Positions 43,393 through 52,572 of a DNA stretch of 54,719 nt are shown one piece after another (within the stretch, counting starts at the first letter, position 1; each line of letters opens with the position of its first letter). The stretch covers positions 1 to 54,719 of the forward strand of contig JANQGX010000041.1 of assembly GCA_028282885.1 (NCBI GenBank), given 5' to 3'. A program made the translations under genes and the position numbers. Source of the DNA: SAR324 cluster bacterium (lineage in GTDB: Bacteria > SAR324 > XYD2-FULL-50-16). Below the pieces are notes generated by a model. That model searched no databases and was not told the DNA's origin. It saw only the letters and a program-made list of their open reading frames with translations.

Positions 43393-43408
43393 TTCGAAAG
43401 TAATCGAA
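43393..43408. promoter_or_regulatory. Candidate ArsR operator upstream of gshA
   Basis: TTCGAAAGTAATCGAA inside the perfect dyad GTTCGA-AAGTAA-TCGAAC (43392-43409), in the gap between arsR and gshA and 46 bp before the gshA start. Matches the shared 16-bp pattern. Confidence 0.55.
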
Positions 43409-43454
43409 CTCTGAAACAAAATTTAGAGATAAATGATTAGGAGAAAACCGGAAA

Positions 43455-44933
43455 ATGGATTTGGATTACAACGAAATGATGAAGTTGTTTTCAGGGAAAA
43501 ATACCAGGCAACTGCTATTGGAGGGAATTTGGGGAATAGAGAAAGAGTCATTGCGGATTGCACCCTCCGGCAAATTGGCCTTAACTCCACATCCTGCAGA
43601 ATTCGGGGATAAATTGGAAAATCCTCATATTACCGTGGATTTTTCCGAGAGCCAGTTGGAGTTGATCACTCCGCCATTGCCATCGATAGAAGGAACCCAT
43701 CAATTTCTATCTGAATTGCATACGATCATCGAAGATTCCCTTGAAGACGAGCTGCTCTGGCCCTTGAGCATGCCGGGGTGCTTGCCTGATGAGAAGATGA
43801 TTCCCCTGGCGAAATTCGGAACAGATCAAACCAGAAGGGAAAAGGAGATCTATCGTTCCGGCCTGGCCCTGAGATACGGCAAAAGAATGCAGATGATTTC
43901 GGGAATTCACTACAACTTTTCTTTCTCAGACCGGTTTCTGGATTTTATCTACGAAAAGTCCGGGAGACACATCGATCGCAGGGTTTATAAAGATCAATTC
44001 TATTTTAATCTGGCAAAAAACTTCCTTGAATTCCGCTGGCTCCTTATCTATCTGTTTGGGGCCTCACCCCTGGGAACCGAAACCTATATGCAGACCTTTC
44101 TGAGCAAGAACGCCGGTTTATGCGACAAGGCCGGGTGCAGGAAAACTTTCGGGAATCCGGTCAAGTATGCCACTTCGTTGAGAATGAGTCGCTTTGGATA
44201 TGAAAACAGCAGCCAGAATCGACTGAACGTTTCATACAATTCTCTGAAGGAATACATACGGGACCTGCGTAAGGCTCTGGCCACCAAAGTTGAGTCTTAC
44301 TCCAAGCTGGGTTTGCATCGTAATGGGCAGCAAATCCAATTGAACGGCAACCTGCTTCAATCGGAGAATGAGTATTACGCGCCGGTTCGATTCAAGCAGA
44401 TTCCCCAAAAGGGCCAAACAATGCTGGATACCCTGGAGGAAAAAGGAGTCGGGTATCTGGAATTTCGCATCTTCGACCTGGATCCTTTTGAAAACACGGG
44501 GATAGGCCTGAATCAGCTTTATTTTCTGCACGTATTTAATCTTTTTTGCGCCTTTGAACAGCAAGCCGAAATCGCACAATCTGACCTGGAGAGGTTCAAT
44601 GATAATGCGCAACTAACAGCATTGTTCGGTCGAAACGCCAGGTTAAAGTTAAAGGTCGGGCAATCCGAAAAAAAGAGTATCAAGGATTGGGGAAGCCAGT
44701 TCTTTACTAAACTCATGAGGATTGCCGAACTTCTGGATGAAGCCGGAAACAGCAGCAAGTTTCAGAAAAGTGTTTGGCTGCAGTTATCGAAACTAGCCGA
44801 TCCTGAAAATTTACCCTCTTCTGAAATAGTCAGGTCTATGGAAGAAAACCGGACCGATTACAATGGGTTTGGACTATGCCGGGCCTTAAAACATAGTGAG
44901 ACCATGCTTTTTAACAAGGCCAAAGCTTCTTAA
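43455..44933 (+). CDS. gshA: Glutamate-cysteine ligase
   Basis: 492 residues. First step of glutathione synthesis, ATP-dependent joining of glutamate and cysteine. Motifs of the proteobacterial GshA/GshF N-terminal domain: GIEKESLRIAPSGKLALTPH, PHITVDFSESQLELITPP (metal/Glu residues), LWPLSMPGCLP, SGIHYNFSFSD and YLEFRIFDLDPFENTGI. Close to the GshA module of bifunctional GshF proteins. AGGAG ribosome site. First structural gene after the Cys-rich arsR, with an operator-like dyad between them. Confidence 0.94.
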   Translation: MDLDYNEMMKLFSGKNTRQLLLEGIWGIEKESLRIAPSGKLALTPHPAEFGDKLENPHITVDFSESQLELITPPLPSIEGTHQFLSELHTIIEDSLEDELLWPLSMPGCLPDEKMIPLAKFGTDQTRREKEIYRSGLALRYGKRMQMISGIHYNFSFSDRFLDFIYEKSGRHIDRRVYKDQFYFNLAKNFLEFRWLLIYLFGASPLGTETYMQTFLSKNAGLCDKAGCRKTFGNPVKYATSLRMSRFGYENSSQNRLNVSYNSLKEYIRDLRKALATKVESYSKLGLHRNGQQIQLNGNLLQSENEYYAPVRFKQIPQKGQTMLDTLEEKGVGYLEFRIFDLDPFENTGIGLNQLYFLHVFNLFCAFEQQAEIAQSDLERFNDNAQLTALFGRNARLKLKVGQSEKKSIKDWGSQFFTKLMRIAELLDEAGNSSKFQKSVWLQLSKLADPENLPSSEIVRSMEENRTDYNGFGLCRALKHSETMLFNKAKAS

Positions 44934-44965
44934 TAAGGTGATTTAGATATTTGGAGGATTTTCAG

Positions 44966-45973
44966 ATGGAACTTCTGAAACCGGGATTTGAAGACTTGGA
45001 GCTTTCCACCCGAATTCTAATTCAGGAGGCGGAAAGCAGGGGAATAAGGGTTGATATTCTGGATAGAAAAGATAATTTTCTGCAGCTATCCAAAGGCGGT
45101 AAATCCGAGTTTATCAAGCAGGCAACCCGGACTTCAATGGATAATTACATCGCTCCCCTGATCATGGAAAATAAGTTAATCACCAAAAAGATCCTTGCAG
45201 AATCCAACATCAACGTCCCCAGGGGGGAAACCTTTGATGATTTTGATACCGCTTTGGCCGCCTTTGATGAATTCAGGGGAAGGGCCATTGTTATTAAACC
45301 GAAAAGCACCAACTTCGGTATTGGCATCACTATGATCAGAAATCTCCAATCAGAACAGGAGTATCAGTCAGCGATTGAGGAGGGATTTGAATTCGATCGA
45401 TCCATCATTGTCGAAGATCTTGTCGAAGGAAAGGAGTATCGATTCCTGGTAATCGATGATCGGGTTGTGGGAGTGCTGCACAGGGTCGCCGCCAATGTGG
45501 TTGGGGATGGAGAGAAGTCCATTCGGGAATTGGTCGAAAAGAAAAACCGGGATCCACTGAGAGGAGTGGGGTATAAAAAACCACTGGAGCAGATTCGGTT
45601 GGGAAACACGGAATCGTGCTATTTACTACAACAGGGCAAAGACTTCAATACAGTTCCTGCCGAAGGCGAACAGGTGTTTTTGAGAAGAAACTCCAATATT
45701 AGTACCGGTGGCGATAGTATTGATTATACCGATGAAATGTCCGATGTCTACAAGGCAATCGCCATTAAAGCGACAAAAGCCGTTGGTGCGAAAATCAGCG
45801 GCGTTGATATGATCATCAAAGGATCAATCACCTCTCCCGATATGAACCATCCGGAGGAAAACTACAGTCTGATAGAGCTGAATTATAATCCCGCCATCCA
45901 TATTCACGGTTTTCCTTACCAGGGGAGAAACCGCCATGCTGAAAAACACATTCTCGATCTACTGGGATTTTGA
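44966..45973 (+). CDS. Glutathione synthetase of the GshF C-terminal (ATP-grasp) type
   Basis: 335 residues. An ATP-grasp enzyme: TSMDNYIAPLIMENKLITKK, VIKPKSTNFGIGITMI (Gly-rich lid), IVEDLVEGKEYRFLVI and IELNYNPAIHIHGFPYQGR (Mg-binding Glu/Asn). This is the pattern of the second half of GshF, related to D-Ala-D-Ala ligase and cyanophycin synthetase, and not of classical GshB. It would add glycine to gamma-glutamylcysteine. ATG 44966 has GGAGG eight bases upstream; 32 bp follow gshA. Together the pair looks like a GshF split into two genes. Confidence 0.85.
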   Translation: MELLKPGFEDLELSTRILIQEAESRGIRVDILDRKDNFLQLSKGGKSEFIKQATRTSMDNYIAPLIMENKLITKKILAESNINVPRGETFDDFDTALAAFDEFRGRAIVIKPKSTNFGIGITMIRNLQSEQEYQSAIEEGFEFDRSIIVEDLVEGKEYRFLVIDDRVVGVLHRVAANVVGDGEKSIRELVEKKNRDPLRGVGYKKPLEQIRLGNTESCYLLQQGKDFNTVPAEGEQVFLRRNSNISTGGDSIDYTDEMSDVYKAIAIKATKAVGAKISGVDMIIKGSITSPDMNHPEENYSLIELNYNPAIHIHGFPYQGRNRHAEKHILDLLGF

Positions 45974-46041
45974 CCGTAAACCATAGTCCGGTTCTTGGGT
46001 AGCTGATACGCCAAGTTGGAATCAAATCGACTGACTGGCTT

Positions 46042-47538
46042 TTATTTCTCTCCCGGCTTGCTCATCTCATAGCTTCGTGACCCGTAATCGCTGGTGAATT
46101 TCGCCCCCAGGTATGGATCCGCAGTCTGCTTCATATGCCGATCCAACAGGCCGCTCATTTCTGTTAACACCGATGCATATTGAGCATCTTCGGCCAGATT
46201 GTTCTGTTCATGGGGATCTGATTGCAGGTCATACAGCTCCTGTCGGACCCTGGGTTTTTTCCAGGGCTGGTTGGGCAGCTCGCAGAGCCGGTGCGCCCAT
46301 TCCATGTGATTATTCTGGTCCAACCCCAGGGCGATATCCGAATAGTTGCGGATATACTTCCAGCGCTTGTTCCTCACGGCACGAGTGGGTATGTAAAAGA
46401 CGTGATCCGTCATCTCCATATAAACGGCTTCGTTGGGCTCATTCGTAGAAGTACCGGTGACCTGGGAGTAAAAAGATTTACCTTCAATCTCCTCGGAAAT
46501 GGGCAGACCGACGGCATCCAGAACTGTCGGCATGATATCGATGGTATTGGTGAGCATCTCATTCACGGTTCCCGATTTGATTTTATCCGGATATCTCATG
46601 ATTAAAGGCGTTCCGGTCCCCCGGTCATATAAGGTCATTTTATTTCCCGGAAAAGGGGCGCCATTATCACTCATAAATACAACCAGGGTGTTGCTTTCAA
46701 GCCCGAGCTCCTCCAGCTTATCCAACATCTGACCAATGATATGGTCCATCTGCTCCGTTCTGCTGTAAAATTCGGCCACCTCTTCCCGAATCTCAGGCCA
46801 GTTCGGCAGGGTCCAGTATTCCGGAACGGTTACTTTTTCGGGATCGTAGGGAAATCCCTCGGCAAAATCAAATTCGCCCAAGTCATCCCTGTGGTTTTGC
46901 ATAAAGTTGATTTCAATGAAAAATCGATTATCCCTGTTTTCTTCAACATATCCGTTTATCTTGTCGGCATTCTCTATTTTCCAACTCTTGGGAAACAAAC
47001 CGCTCAGACGATTTTGGTATCCATAAAACGAAACCGGTATATAAGGCGATGGATGCCATTTCCCGATGAGAGCGGTGTTGTATCCTCTCTCTTTCAACAG
47101 GTCAGGCAGTGTCTTGGCAAAGGGGCTGAGAGACCGGGTTTTCTTGATGTGTGTTAAAGCAGTGACGCCATTGGTGTGGGGATACTGGCCGGTGATCAGG
47201 CTGGCCCGGCTGGGCGCACAGCTTGAACTCACGACAAATGCATTTGTAAAACGCACCCCCCCTTCCGCCAGTCTGTCCAGGTTCGGAGTTTTGATCTGCT
47301 TGTTGCCGTAACATCCGAGGTCTTTCCACCCCAGGTCGTCGGCAGTTATGAGGATAATATTCGGAAGCTTCTCATCCCTACTGAAATTGCCGCTATCACA
47401 CGAAGCCAGAATGGGCGAGGCTCCGACCGTCAAAGCCCCGGCACCGGCAAGAGACCGGTTGATAAAAGATCTGCGGGACAGCTTGTTGCTTTTTTGGTCG
47501 GACTCAACACCTGCAAACTTATACATTTTGTTTTTCAT
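46042..47538 (-). CDS. Sulfatase with Tat/lipoprotein signal
   Basis: 498 residues. Twin-Arg signal (LSRRSFINRSLAGAGALTVG) ending at a lipobox-like ILASC, so exported and probably lipid-anchored. Alkaline-phosphatase-fold sulfatase: NIILITADDLGWKDLGCYG (D67, D68 metal ligands), the formylglycine motif CAPSR at Cys107, GKWHPSPYIP, and VVFMSDNGAPFPGNK. It desulfates an extracellular sulfate ester such as a sulfated glycan; a formylglycine-generating enzyme must be encoded elsewhere. Start ATG 47538 has AGGGA upstream; the frame extends to 47622 without a better site. Confidence 0.92.
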   Translation of the reverse strand: MKNKMYKFAGVESDQKSNKLSRRSFINRSLAGAGALTVGASPILASCDSGNFSRDEKLPNIILITADDLGWKDLGCYGNKQIKTPNLDRLAEGGVRFTNAFVVSSSCAPSRASLITGQYPHTNGVTALTHIKKTRSLSPFAKTLPDLLKERGYNTALIGKWHPSPYIPVSFYGYQNRLSGLFPKSWKIENADKINGYVEENRDNRFFIEINFMQNHRDDLGEFDFAEGFPYDPEKVTVPEYWTLPNWPEIREEVAEFYSRTEQMDHIIGQMLDKLEELGLESNTLVVFMSDNGAPFPGNKMTLYDRGTGTPLIMRYPDKIKSGTVNEMLTNTIDIMPTVLDAVGLPISEEIEGKSFYSQVTGTSTNEPNEAVYMEMTDHVFYIPTRAVRNKRWKYIRNYSDIALGLDQNNHMEWAHRLCELPNQPWKKPRVRQELYDLQSDPHEQNNLAEDAQYASVLTEMSGLLDRHMKQTADPYLGAKFTSDYGSRSYEMSKPGEK

Positions 47539-47663
47539 ATCAATCCCTGTTTTCTGATGATGGTTAAAGCAGTGTCCGCGGTCAGTAGCGAGAATGATAG
47601 AAACTTGTGACAGGCGTGTCAAGGGGTTAATGGAGTGTGTGGAACTGCAACAATATCATTCAA

Positions 47664-47700
47664 AGAGTTCTCATTAAACAGGTGGGATAATGAGAACTCT
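47664..47700 (-). terminator. 12-bp stem terminator after the RCC1 lipoprotein gene
   Basis: AGAGTTCTCATT (47664-47675) pairs perfectly with AATGAGAACTCT (47689-47700), 13-nt loop. It lies 18 bp beyond the lipoprotein stop at 47718. T runs occur on both sides (CTTTTTG on plus, CTTTG on minus), so it may work in both directions. Confidence 0.7.
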
Positions 47701-47717
47701 CTTTTTGAATTTCCGGA

Positions 47718-49388
47718 TCAGGGCGTGGTGAGGGGGAATTTTATGAATACCGGGACACTGGAGTCTGCTTCAAAACCGCATTTGTAGTTATCGTTGTCCC
47801 CCCAGCAGTAAACATCGCCTGTACTCTGATTTGCCAACACATGGTCATAGCCTGCTGAAATATAGTTGACATCATCCAAATCCGTTACGACAACAGGTGT
47901 ACTCCTGCTGTCCGTGGAACCGTCTCCCAGTTGATAATCCGCACCATTACCCCAGCACCTGACAGTATCATCGTTCAACACTACACAGGAGAAACTGCCT
48001 CCAGCAGTGACCTGCATTCCTGTAAGTCCGGCATCACCCGGATTTGAGATTCCGGATACGGTGACAGGATCGGAAGCGTTCGAAGGACTGCCATTTCCTA
48101 ACTGACCGGAAGAGCCGAGCCCCCAGCACTCAACTTTACTTCCGACACTCAAAGCACAGGCATGATTTGCACCCACTGCGATTTGATGTGCTCCGGTTAT
48201 CAGGTTTACAGGAACAGCATAGTTTGTATCTGAAGCCGGACTGCCATTACCCAGTTGACCGTAACTGTCGGATCCCCAGCAATAAGGGGTGAATTCCACC
48301 AATGCGCAAGTAGACCGGAATCCGCCTTCTACCTGCATGGTTTCATTGGCATCCCCGGTTAAATCGTTTCCACTCGAGTTTAAAACACTGACAGGATAGC
48401 TTAGATTTGAAGATTGGTTGTTACCGAGTTGACCGGACCCCCCCATTCCCCAGCATTTCAGGGAGGTTTCATTACCATCGTTCAGAGCGGCACAGGTGTG
48501 ATAATCCCCGCAACCGACCTGAACGGCTGTTGTAATATTCTGAACCTGAACCGGAACAGCCGAGTTTTCAGTAGCATTGTTTCCAAGTTGGCCCGACTCG
48601 TTATACCCCCAGCACCATACGGTTCCATCGTTTCTGACTGCACAGGTGTGGTTTGCCCCTGTGTCAATCTGAGATACATTTGTCAATCCGCTGGCCTGGA
48701 CTGCTGTCCGTGAACCTACGTTTCCTGCCAATACGACATCCTCACCGGCACCTAGCTGACCGTAATCGTTATTCCCCCAGCACCAGACGGTGTTATCGTT
48801 TTTGAGAGCACAGGAATGGTTCTCACCTGCAGCAACTGCTTCTATAACAACGCTGGCAGTGGTAAAGCCTTGAGTTGATTCCCAGGTGTTTTCCATTGGA
48901 TTATCATCAGAATCCAGGACACCGGCAGATCCGCCGGTTATCCTGAGTTTATAGGTCATTCCCCCGAAGAGTTCATCCGGTGTAAAAGTGAAACTGGAAT
49001 TCCCGGATGCCAGGGGCACGTACAATCCAGCTCCCGCAGCAGAAACGCCGTCACTGCTGCTGACACAGGTGGTGAAATCGTCGTATGACAGATTTATATT
49101 TTGGGTGCAATAGCTGTCTGTCGTGTTTGTTGTTATGGTGGAGGCACTCATCGGCTCGCTGAAAGTTATCGTGATGGTGGTTCCTCCGGCAACATCTGTC
49201 GAACCATCAGCCGGACTTACTGACAGGACTGTCGGACTTGCGGTATCGTCAGTGGAATCTCCCGTGCTGTCACCAGTAGTATCACCGTCTCCCCCTCCGT
49301 CGGATCCGCTTGAACAGCCAAAGACAAGCAGGAATGATAACAAAAGGATAACGACCATAAAATATCGGTTTCTTTTTCTCGCTGCCAT
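47718..49388 (-). CDS. RCC1-repeat lipoprotein with an N-terminal Ig-like domain
   Basis: 556 residues. Lipoprotein signal with lipobox VFGC followed by a Ser/Gly/Asp/Thr linker. About residues 50-175 form an Ig-like Big_5 type domain (VLSVSPADGSTDVAGGTTIT). From about 185 on there are seven RCC1-like repeats, each with the H-x-C-A-x-x-x-D-G/N..W-C-W-G..GQLG pattern (HSCALKNDNTVWCWGNNDYG). A seven-bladed propeller on the cell surface is expected. Role unknown; such proteins are common surface lipoproteins in marine Deltaproteobacteria and Myxococcota. GGAGG ribosome site. First in a series of four tandem minus-strand lipoproteins. Confidence 0.85.
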   Translation of the reverse strand: MAARKRNRYFMVVILLLSFLLVFGCSSGSDGGGDGDTTGDSTGDSTDDTASPTVLSVSPADGSTDVAGGTTITITFSEPMSASTITTNTTDSYCTQNINLSYDDFTTCVSSSDGVSAAGAGLYVPLASGNSSFTFTPDELFGGMTYKLRITGGSAGVLDSDDNPMENTWESTQGFTTASVVIEAVAAGENHSCALKNDNTVWCWGNNDYGQLGAGEDVVLAGNVGSRTAVQASGLTNVSQIDTGANHTCAVRNDGTVWCWGYNESGQLGNNATENSAVPVQVQNITTAVQVGCGDYHTCAALNDGNETSLKCWGMGGSGQLGNNQSSNLSYPVSVLNSSGNDLTGDANETMQVEGGFRSTCALVEFTPYCWGSDSYGQLGNGSPASDTNYAVPVNLITGAHQIAVGANHACALSVGSKVECWGLGSSGQLGNGSPSNASDPVTVSGISNPGDAGLTGMQVTAGGSFSCVVLNDDTVRCWGNGADYQLGDGSTDSRSTPVVVTDLDDVNYISAGYDHVLANQSTGDVYCWGDNDNYKCGFEADSSVPVFIKFPLTTP

Positions 49389-49611
49389 GTCTTTCCTCCC
49401 TATTATGCATCATTTTCCTGTTAAAAAAGAATCACGAAATTGAAAAGCATAAAACAATCTGTTATCAGTACCGATTCCGCTTTAACTCAGGCGAAACTGA
49501 TCAAGGTGAGTGTTTCTTCAAGCTCACCACTGACTCAGTCTTTAAACCATCTGCGGACCATTACCCGCCCTTTCCCGATGATCCTGCAACAGCAAAGGGC
49601 GGTAAAATGGA

Positions 49612-51072
49612 CTAATTCTGCGGATAGATATAGACTACCCCGGCATTGGAATCGTCACTGATGTCGGTGTTTGGTGCTCCAATAACGGCATAATCACCAT
49701 CGATTGCCACGGTGTGGCCGAAATATGCTGCGCTGGTCTCGGGCCGGTCTGTTCTTATGGGTTCACCCCAGCTCCCGCTGCTTAATTCCGATATATGATA
49801 TGCTCTACTGGTCGTTGCGATGGCGATGGAATCAGCATCCATGGATACAGAGAAACCAAAATTCTCGCTGCTCCTGATTTCGGCCGCGGTAAGTATTGAA
49901 ACCTCGCTCCAATCGGTGCCGTTTCTTGAAAACACGTAAACAGCACCTGCCTGGATTGTCGAATCCGGACGAGCGTTGTTGGAGCCCACAGCCGCATAGT
50001 CCCCGTTAATAGCCACCGAATTACCGAAACTATAAGCTTGCACAGTGTCCGATGGAACAATTTTGTACTCTTCCGACCAGGAATTTCCACCGGTTCGGTG
50101 AAACATATATGCCGCCCCCACACCAAAGGCAACGCTATCGTCATAATAAGCACCGACGATGGCGTAATCCCCGCTGATGGCCACAGCATGGCCGAATTCA
50201 TCGAACCTATCCGTACCGGTGCCGTTCAGCTTCGCTTCGCTTCCCCAGTTATTTCCGGAAGAACGTTGATAGACATAGGCTGCACCTGCCGTCGATGCTG
50301 AGATGTGAGCTGGGGCACCAACGATGATATAATCACCGTCAATGGCAACTGCGGAACCAAAACTCTTGGCTCCGTCATCAGGCGCACTGAGTTTTGTCTC
50401 CGATCCCCAGGTATTGGTTCCCGTTCTCTCATAGAGATAGACAGCACCTTTACCGTCATCTGTAGCACTCGCTCCTACAACAGCATAGTTGCCACTGATA
50501 TTCACCGAATATCCAAAATCGATATCGGACGTTGCGTCTGAGGCTACCAGTTTGTAACCTGAATCCCAGACATTGTCCCCGGTTCTGTTGAAGACATAGG
50601 CTTTTTCCGATGCCCCGATAATGACATAGTCACCATCAATCGCAACGGATCTCCCGAAAGAATCATTTTCTGCAGCATCGGATGCAATAATTTTGGATAT
50701 GTCGTGCCAGCAGGCGTATAATGTGACGTCAGCGGCAGGCATGATAAACTGATAATGCGGATAGTGCTGGGTTCCGGAACAGTCTTCCGTATCGGACCAG
50801 TTTGCAAATAACCATCCCGCTTTTTCCAGGTTGCCGGTATTGTCCAGGATCGTAACATGGATCCCTTCTGCATAGGTATTGCTATCCACCGGCACGGTAC
50901 CCGACGTGGCGGATTCCGCCGAATAGGTCACCGTATACAGGCTGTCGCTGGTTTCATCCGAACCCCCTGAATCCCCTGAATCGGAGCAGGAAAGCAGTAA
51001 AGACATCAATAAAAAAATGACCGCTACCAGAACCCATTGAATAGGAATCGATATCAATTTATTGCTTCTCAT
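49612..51072 (-). CDS. FG-GAP-repeat lipoprotein with an InlB-type repeat
   Basis: 486 residues. Lipoprotein signal with lipobox LLSC. Residues about 40-125 resemble an InlB B-repeat/Listeria-Bacteroides domain (YTVTYSAESATSGTVPVD, then GWLFANWSDTEDCSG and a DVTLYACW end). The rest consists of about seven FG-GAP-like repeats with the pattern FGxSVAIDGDYVIIGA..AYVF. These form an integrin-like propeller with Ca-binding loops and suggest surface display. Related in style, not sequence, to the RCC1 lipoprotein next to it. Gene starts after GAAGGGG. Confidence 0.85.
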   Translation of the reverse strand: MRSNKLISIPIQWVLVAVIFLLMSLLLSCSDSGDSGGSDETSDSLYTVTYSAESATSGTVPVDSNTYAEGIHVTILDNTGNLEKAGWLFANWSDTEDCSGTQHYPHYQFIMPAADVTLYACWHDISKIIASDAAENDSFGRSVAIDGDYVIIGASEKAYVFNRTGDNVWDSGYKLVASDATSDIDFGYSVNISGNYAVVGASATDDGKGAVYLYERTGTNTWGSETKLSAPDDGAKSFGSAVAIDGDYIIVGAPAHISASTAGAAYVYQRSSGNNWGSEAKLNGTGTDRFDEFGHAVAISGDYAIVGAYYDDSVAFGVGAAYMFHRTGGNSWSEEYKIVPSDTVQAYSFGNSVAINGDYAAVGSNNARPDSTIQAGAVYVFSRNGTDWSEVSILTAAEIRSSENFGFSVSMDADSIAIATTSRAYHISELSSGSWGEPIRTDRPETSAAYFGHTVAIDGDYAVIGAPNTDISDDSNAGVVYIYPQN

Positions 51073-51257
51073 AATTACCCCTTCAATAATTGTCTTTTAA
51101 CAAGTTGATTGTTCGTTTAACAGGTTCTCGCTACGCCGATTGTTGATCACCTTTCCCTAAACTCATGTTTGTAAAGTTGATTCATTTCATGATCACGAGA
51201 TTCAATGGCTTAATGACAGCTTTCCACTTGATACCTCCGGCCAAGTCTTTACCCATC

Positions 51258-51278
51258 GGCTTGTCATCATGACAAGCC
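51258..51278. terminator. Hairpin downstream of the 51.3-52.5 kb lipoprotein gene
   Basis: GGCTTGTCA-TCA-TGACAAGCC is a perfect 9-bp stem with a 3-nt loop, 64 bp beyond the stop on the minus strand. The T run (CTTTT) is on the plus side, so orientation is unclear. Confidence 0.5.
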
Positions 51279-51342
51279 TTTTAAAGACATACCAACCAAA
51301 CTCGTCCGGTTGCTGTTTTCGCTCTCTTAGCAATATCGGGGT

Positions 51343-52464
51343 TTAGTGTTTTTTAATCCCGATCATCATTATGATACCTTCGGTTGCATCGGTACCCACA
51401 ATCAGAACTGTATTCCCATCGGCTGAAATCACACCCTCTCCGACATCGACAAGCTGGAACGAACCGTCGTCGCTGATAGTATAGTCAACAGTATATGTCC
51501 CGCTTTCGCCGGATGAGTCGTTGATTATTTCGACTGTCAAGGACCCGCTGCCATCTGCTGTGGCATTGACGCTTGATACCCATTGACTGTCGCCATCGCC
51601 TCCAAGCTGGTTCAACTGAAAATTGCCGCTAAAACTTGTGATATCCGCCCTGGATGGCTTTTTCAAGCCTACCATCATCATTACTTCATTATCGTCATCA
51701 TCATCCATGATGAGAATCTTGTCACCACCGCTTGATAGGTATCCCTGGAATGTTTTGGTAAGTCCGTTCACGGATATGGACAGTTCACCATCTTCGGCCA
51801 TGGAATACATCCCGGATATATCTCCCGAACTGCCATCCGAATCGGACAGGTAATTCGCGGTATAGGTTCCATTACCGTCAAAACTGAACAGATATCGGGA
51901 AGCCTTCAATTGAGATCCGTCGTTTCGTATCTCGCACACAACAAAATTCCCGCTCAAGTCCGATGTTGAAATACCTGTTGATTTTTCAATGGACATCGCC
52001 AGATAAATCGCGTCATCAAGCCCGGCCGGTTCTGAATCGCTAAACACCGTGGTTTGACCATCCGAGGCCACAATTCCTTTCGCATCGGTTTCCAAAAGGC
52101 TAAACTCGCCGTTCTCTGCAACCGTGTATTCTCCCGAGTAGTTGCCACTTTCATCGGTGGAATCGTAGATAATGTTGTAATTATAATCGCCTGAACCATC
52201 AAAAACCATATTCGCTGTCTGATTCCACATCGTATTTTCGGTACTGGCAAAAATTCCGGTATAGTGAGTTCCTTTCAGCAGACTGTTGTCCAAATCGTCA
52301 TCCCCACCTTTGCCATCGCCACTCACATCACTAGTGGTATCGCTGTCAGAGTCACTTGACGAACTGCATGCCGAAAACGTCATCATGACCAAGGTGCATG
52401 TCAGTATCAAAACGAGGATTAAAAACAGTTGCTGAATTCCTGATTGTTTGATTTTTTTTCTCAT
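51343..52464 (-). CDS. Acidic Ser/Asp-rich repeat lipoprotein
   Basis: 373 residues. Lipoprotein signal with lipobox FSAC, then an extended Ser/Asp/Gly-rich linker. The mature part holds three related segments of about 100 residues, each with a strand-rich pattern: GSGDYNYNIIYDSTDESGNY, GNGTYTANYLSDSDGSSGD, GSGSLTVEIINDSSGESGTY, each followed by GEF/GEL/GSF..L and ending with a VI/ILI..D..MMVGLKK type strand. No known domain recognised. Likely a surface beta-repeat protein. Confidence 0.7.
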   Translation of the reverse strand: MRKKIKQSGIQQLFLILVLILTCTLVMMTFSACSSSSDSDSDTTSDVSGDGKGGDDDLDNSLLKGTHYTGIFASTENTMWNQTANMVFDGSGDYNYNIIYDSTDESGNYSGEYTVAENGEFSLLETDAKGIVASDGQTTVFSDSEPAGLDDAIYLAMSIEKSTGISTSDLSGNFVVCEIRNDGSQLKASRYLFSFDGNGTYTANYLSDSDGSSGDISGMYSMAEDGELSISVNGLTKTFQGYLSSGGDKILIMDDDDDNEVMMMVGLKKPSRADITSFSGNFQLNQLGGDGDSQWVSSVNATADGSGSLTVEIINDSSGESGTYTVDYTISDDGSFQLVDVGEGVISADGNTVLIVGTDATEGIIMMIGIKKH

Positions 52465-52572
52465 TTTTTTCTCCTGGCTGATTAATTTTGATATTTTAGA
52501 TCACAGTCAAATCATAGGAACACCAAACGAAATTCCCCCTGATTTCAATTAAGCATCATGTGTGATAGCTTA

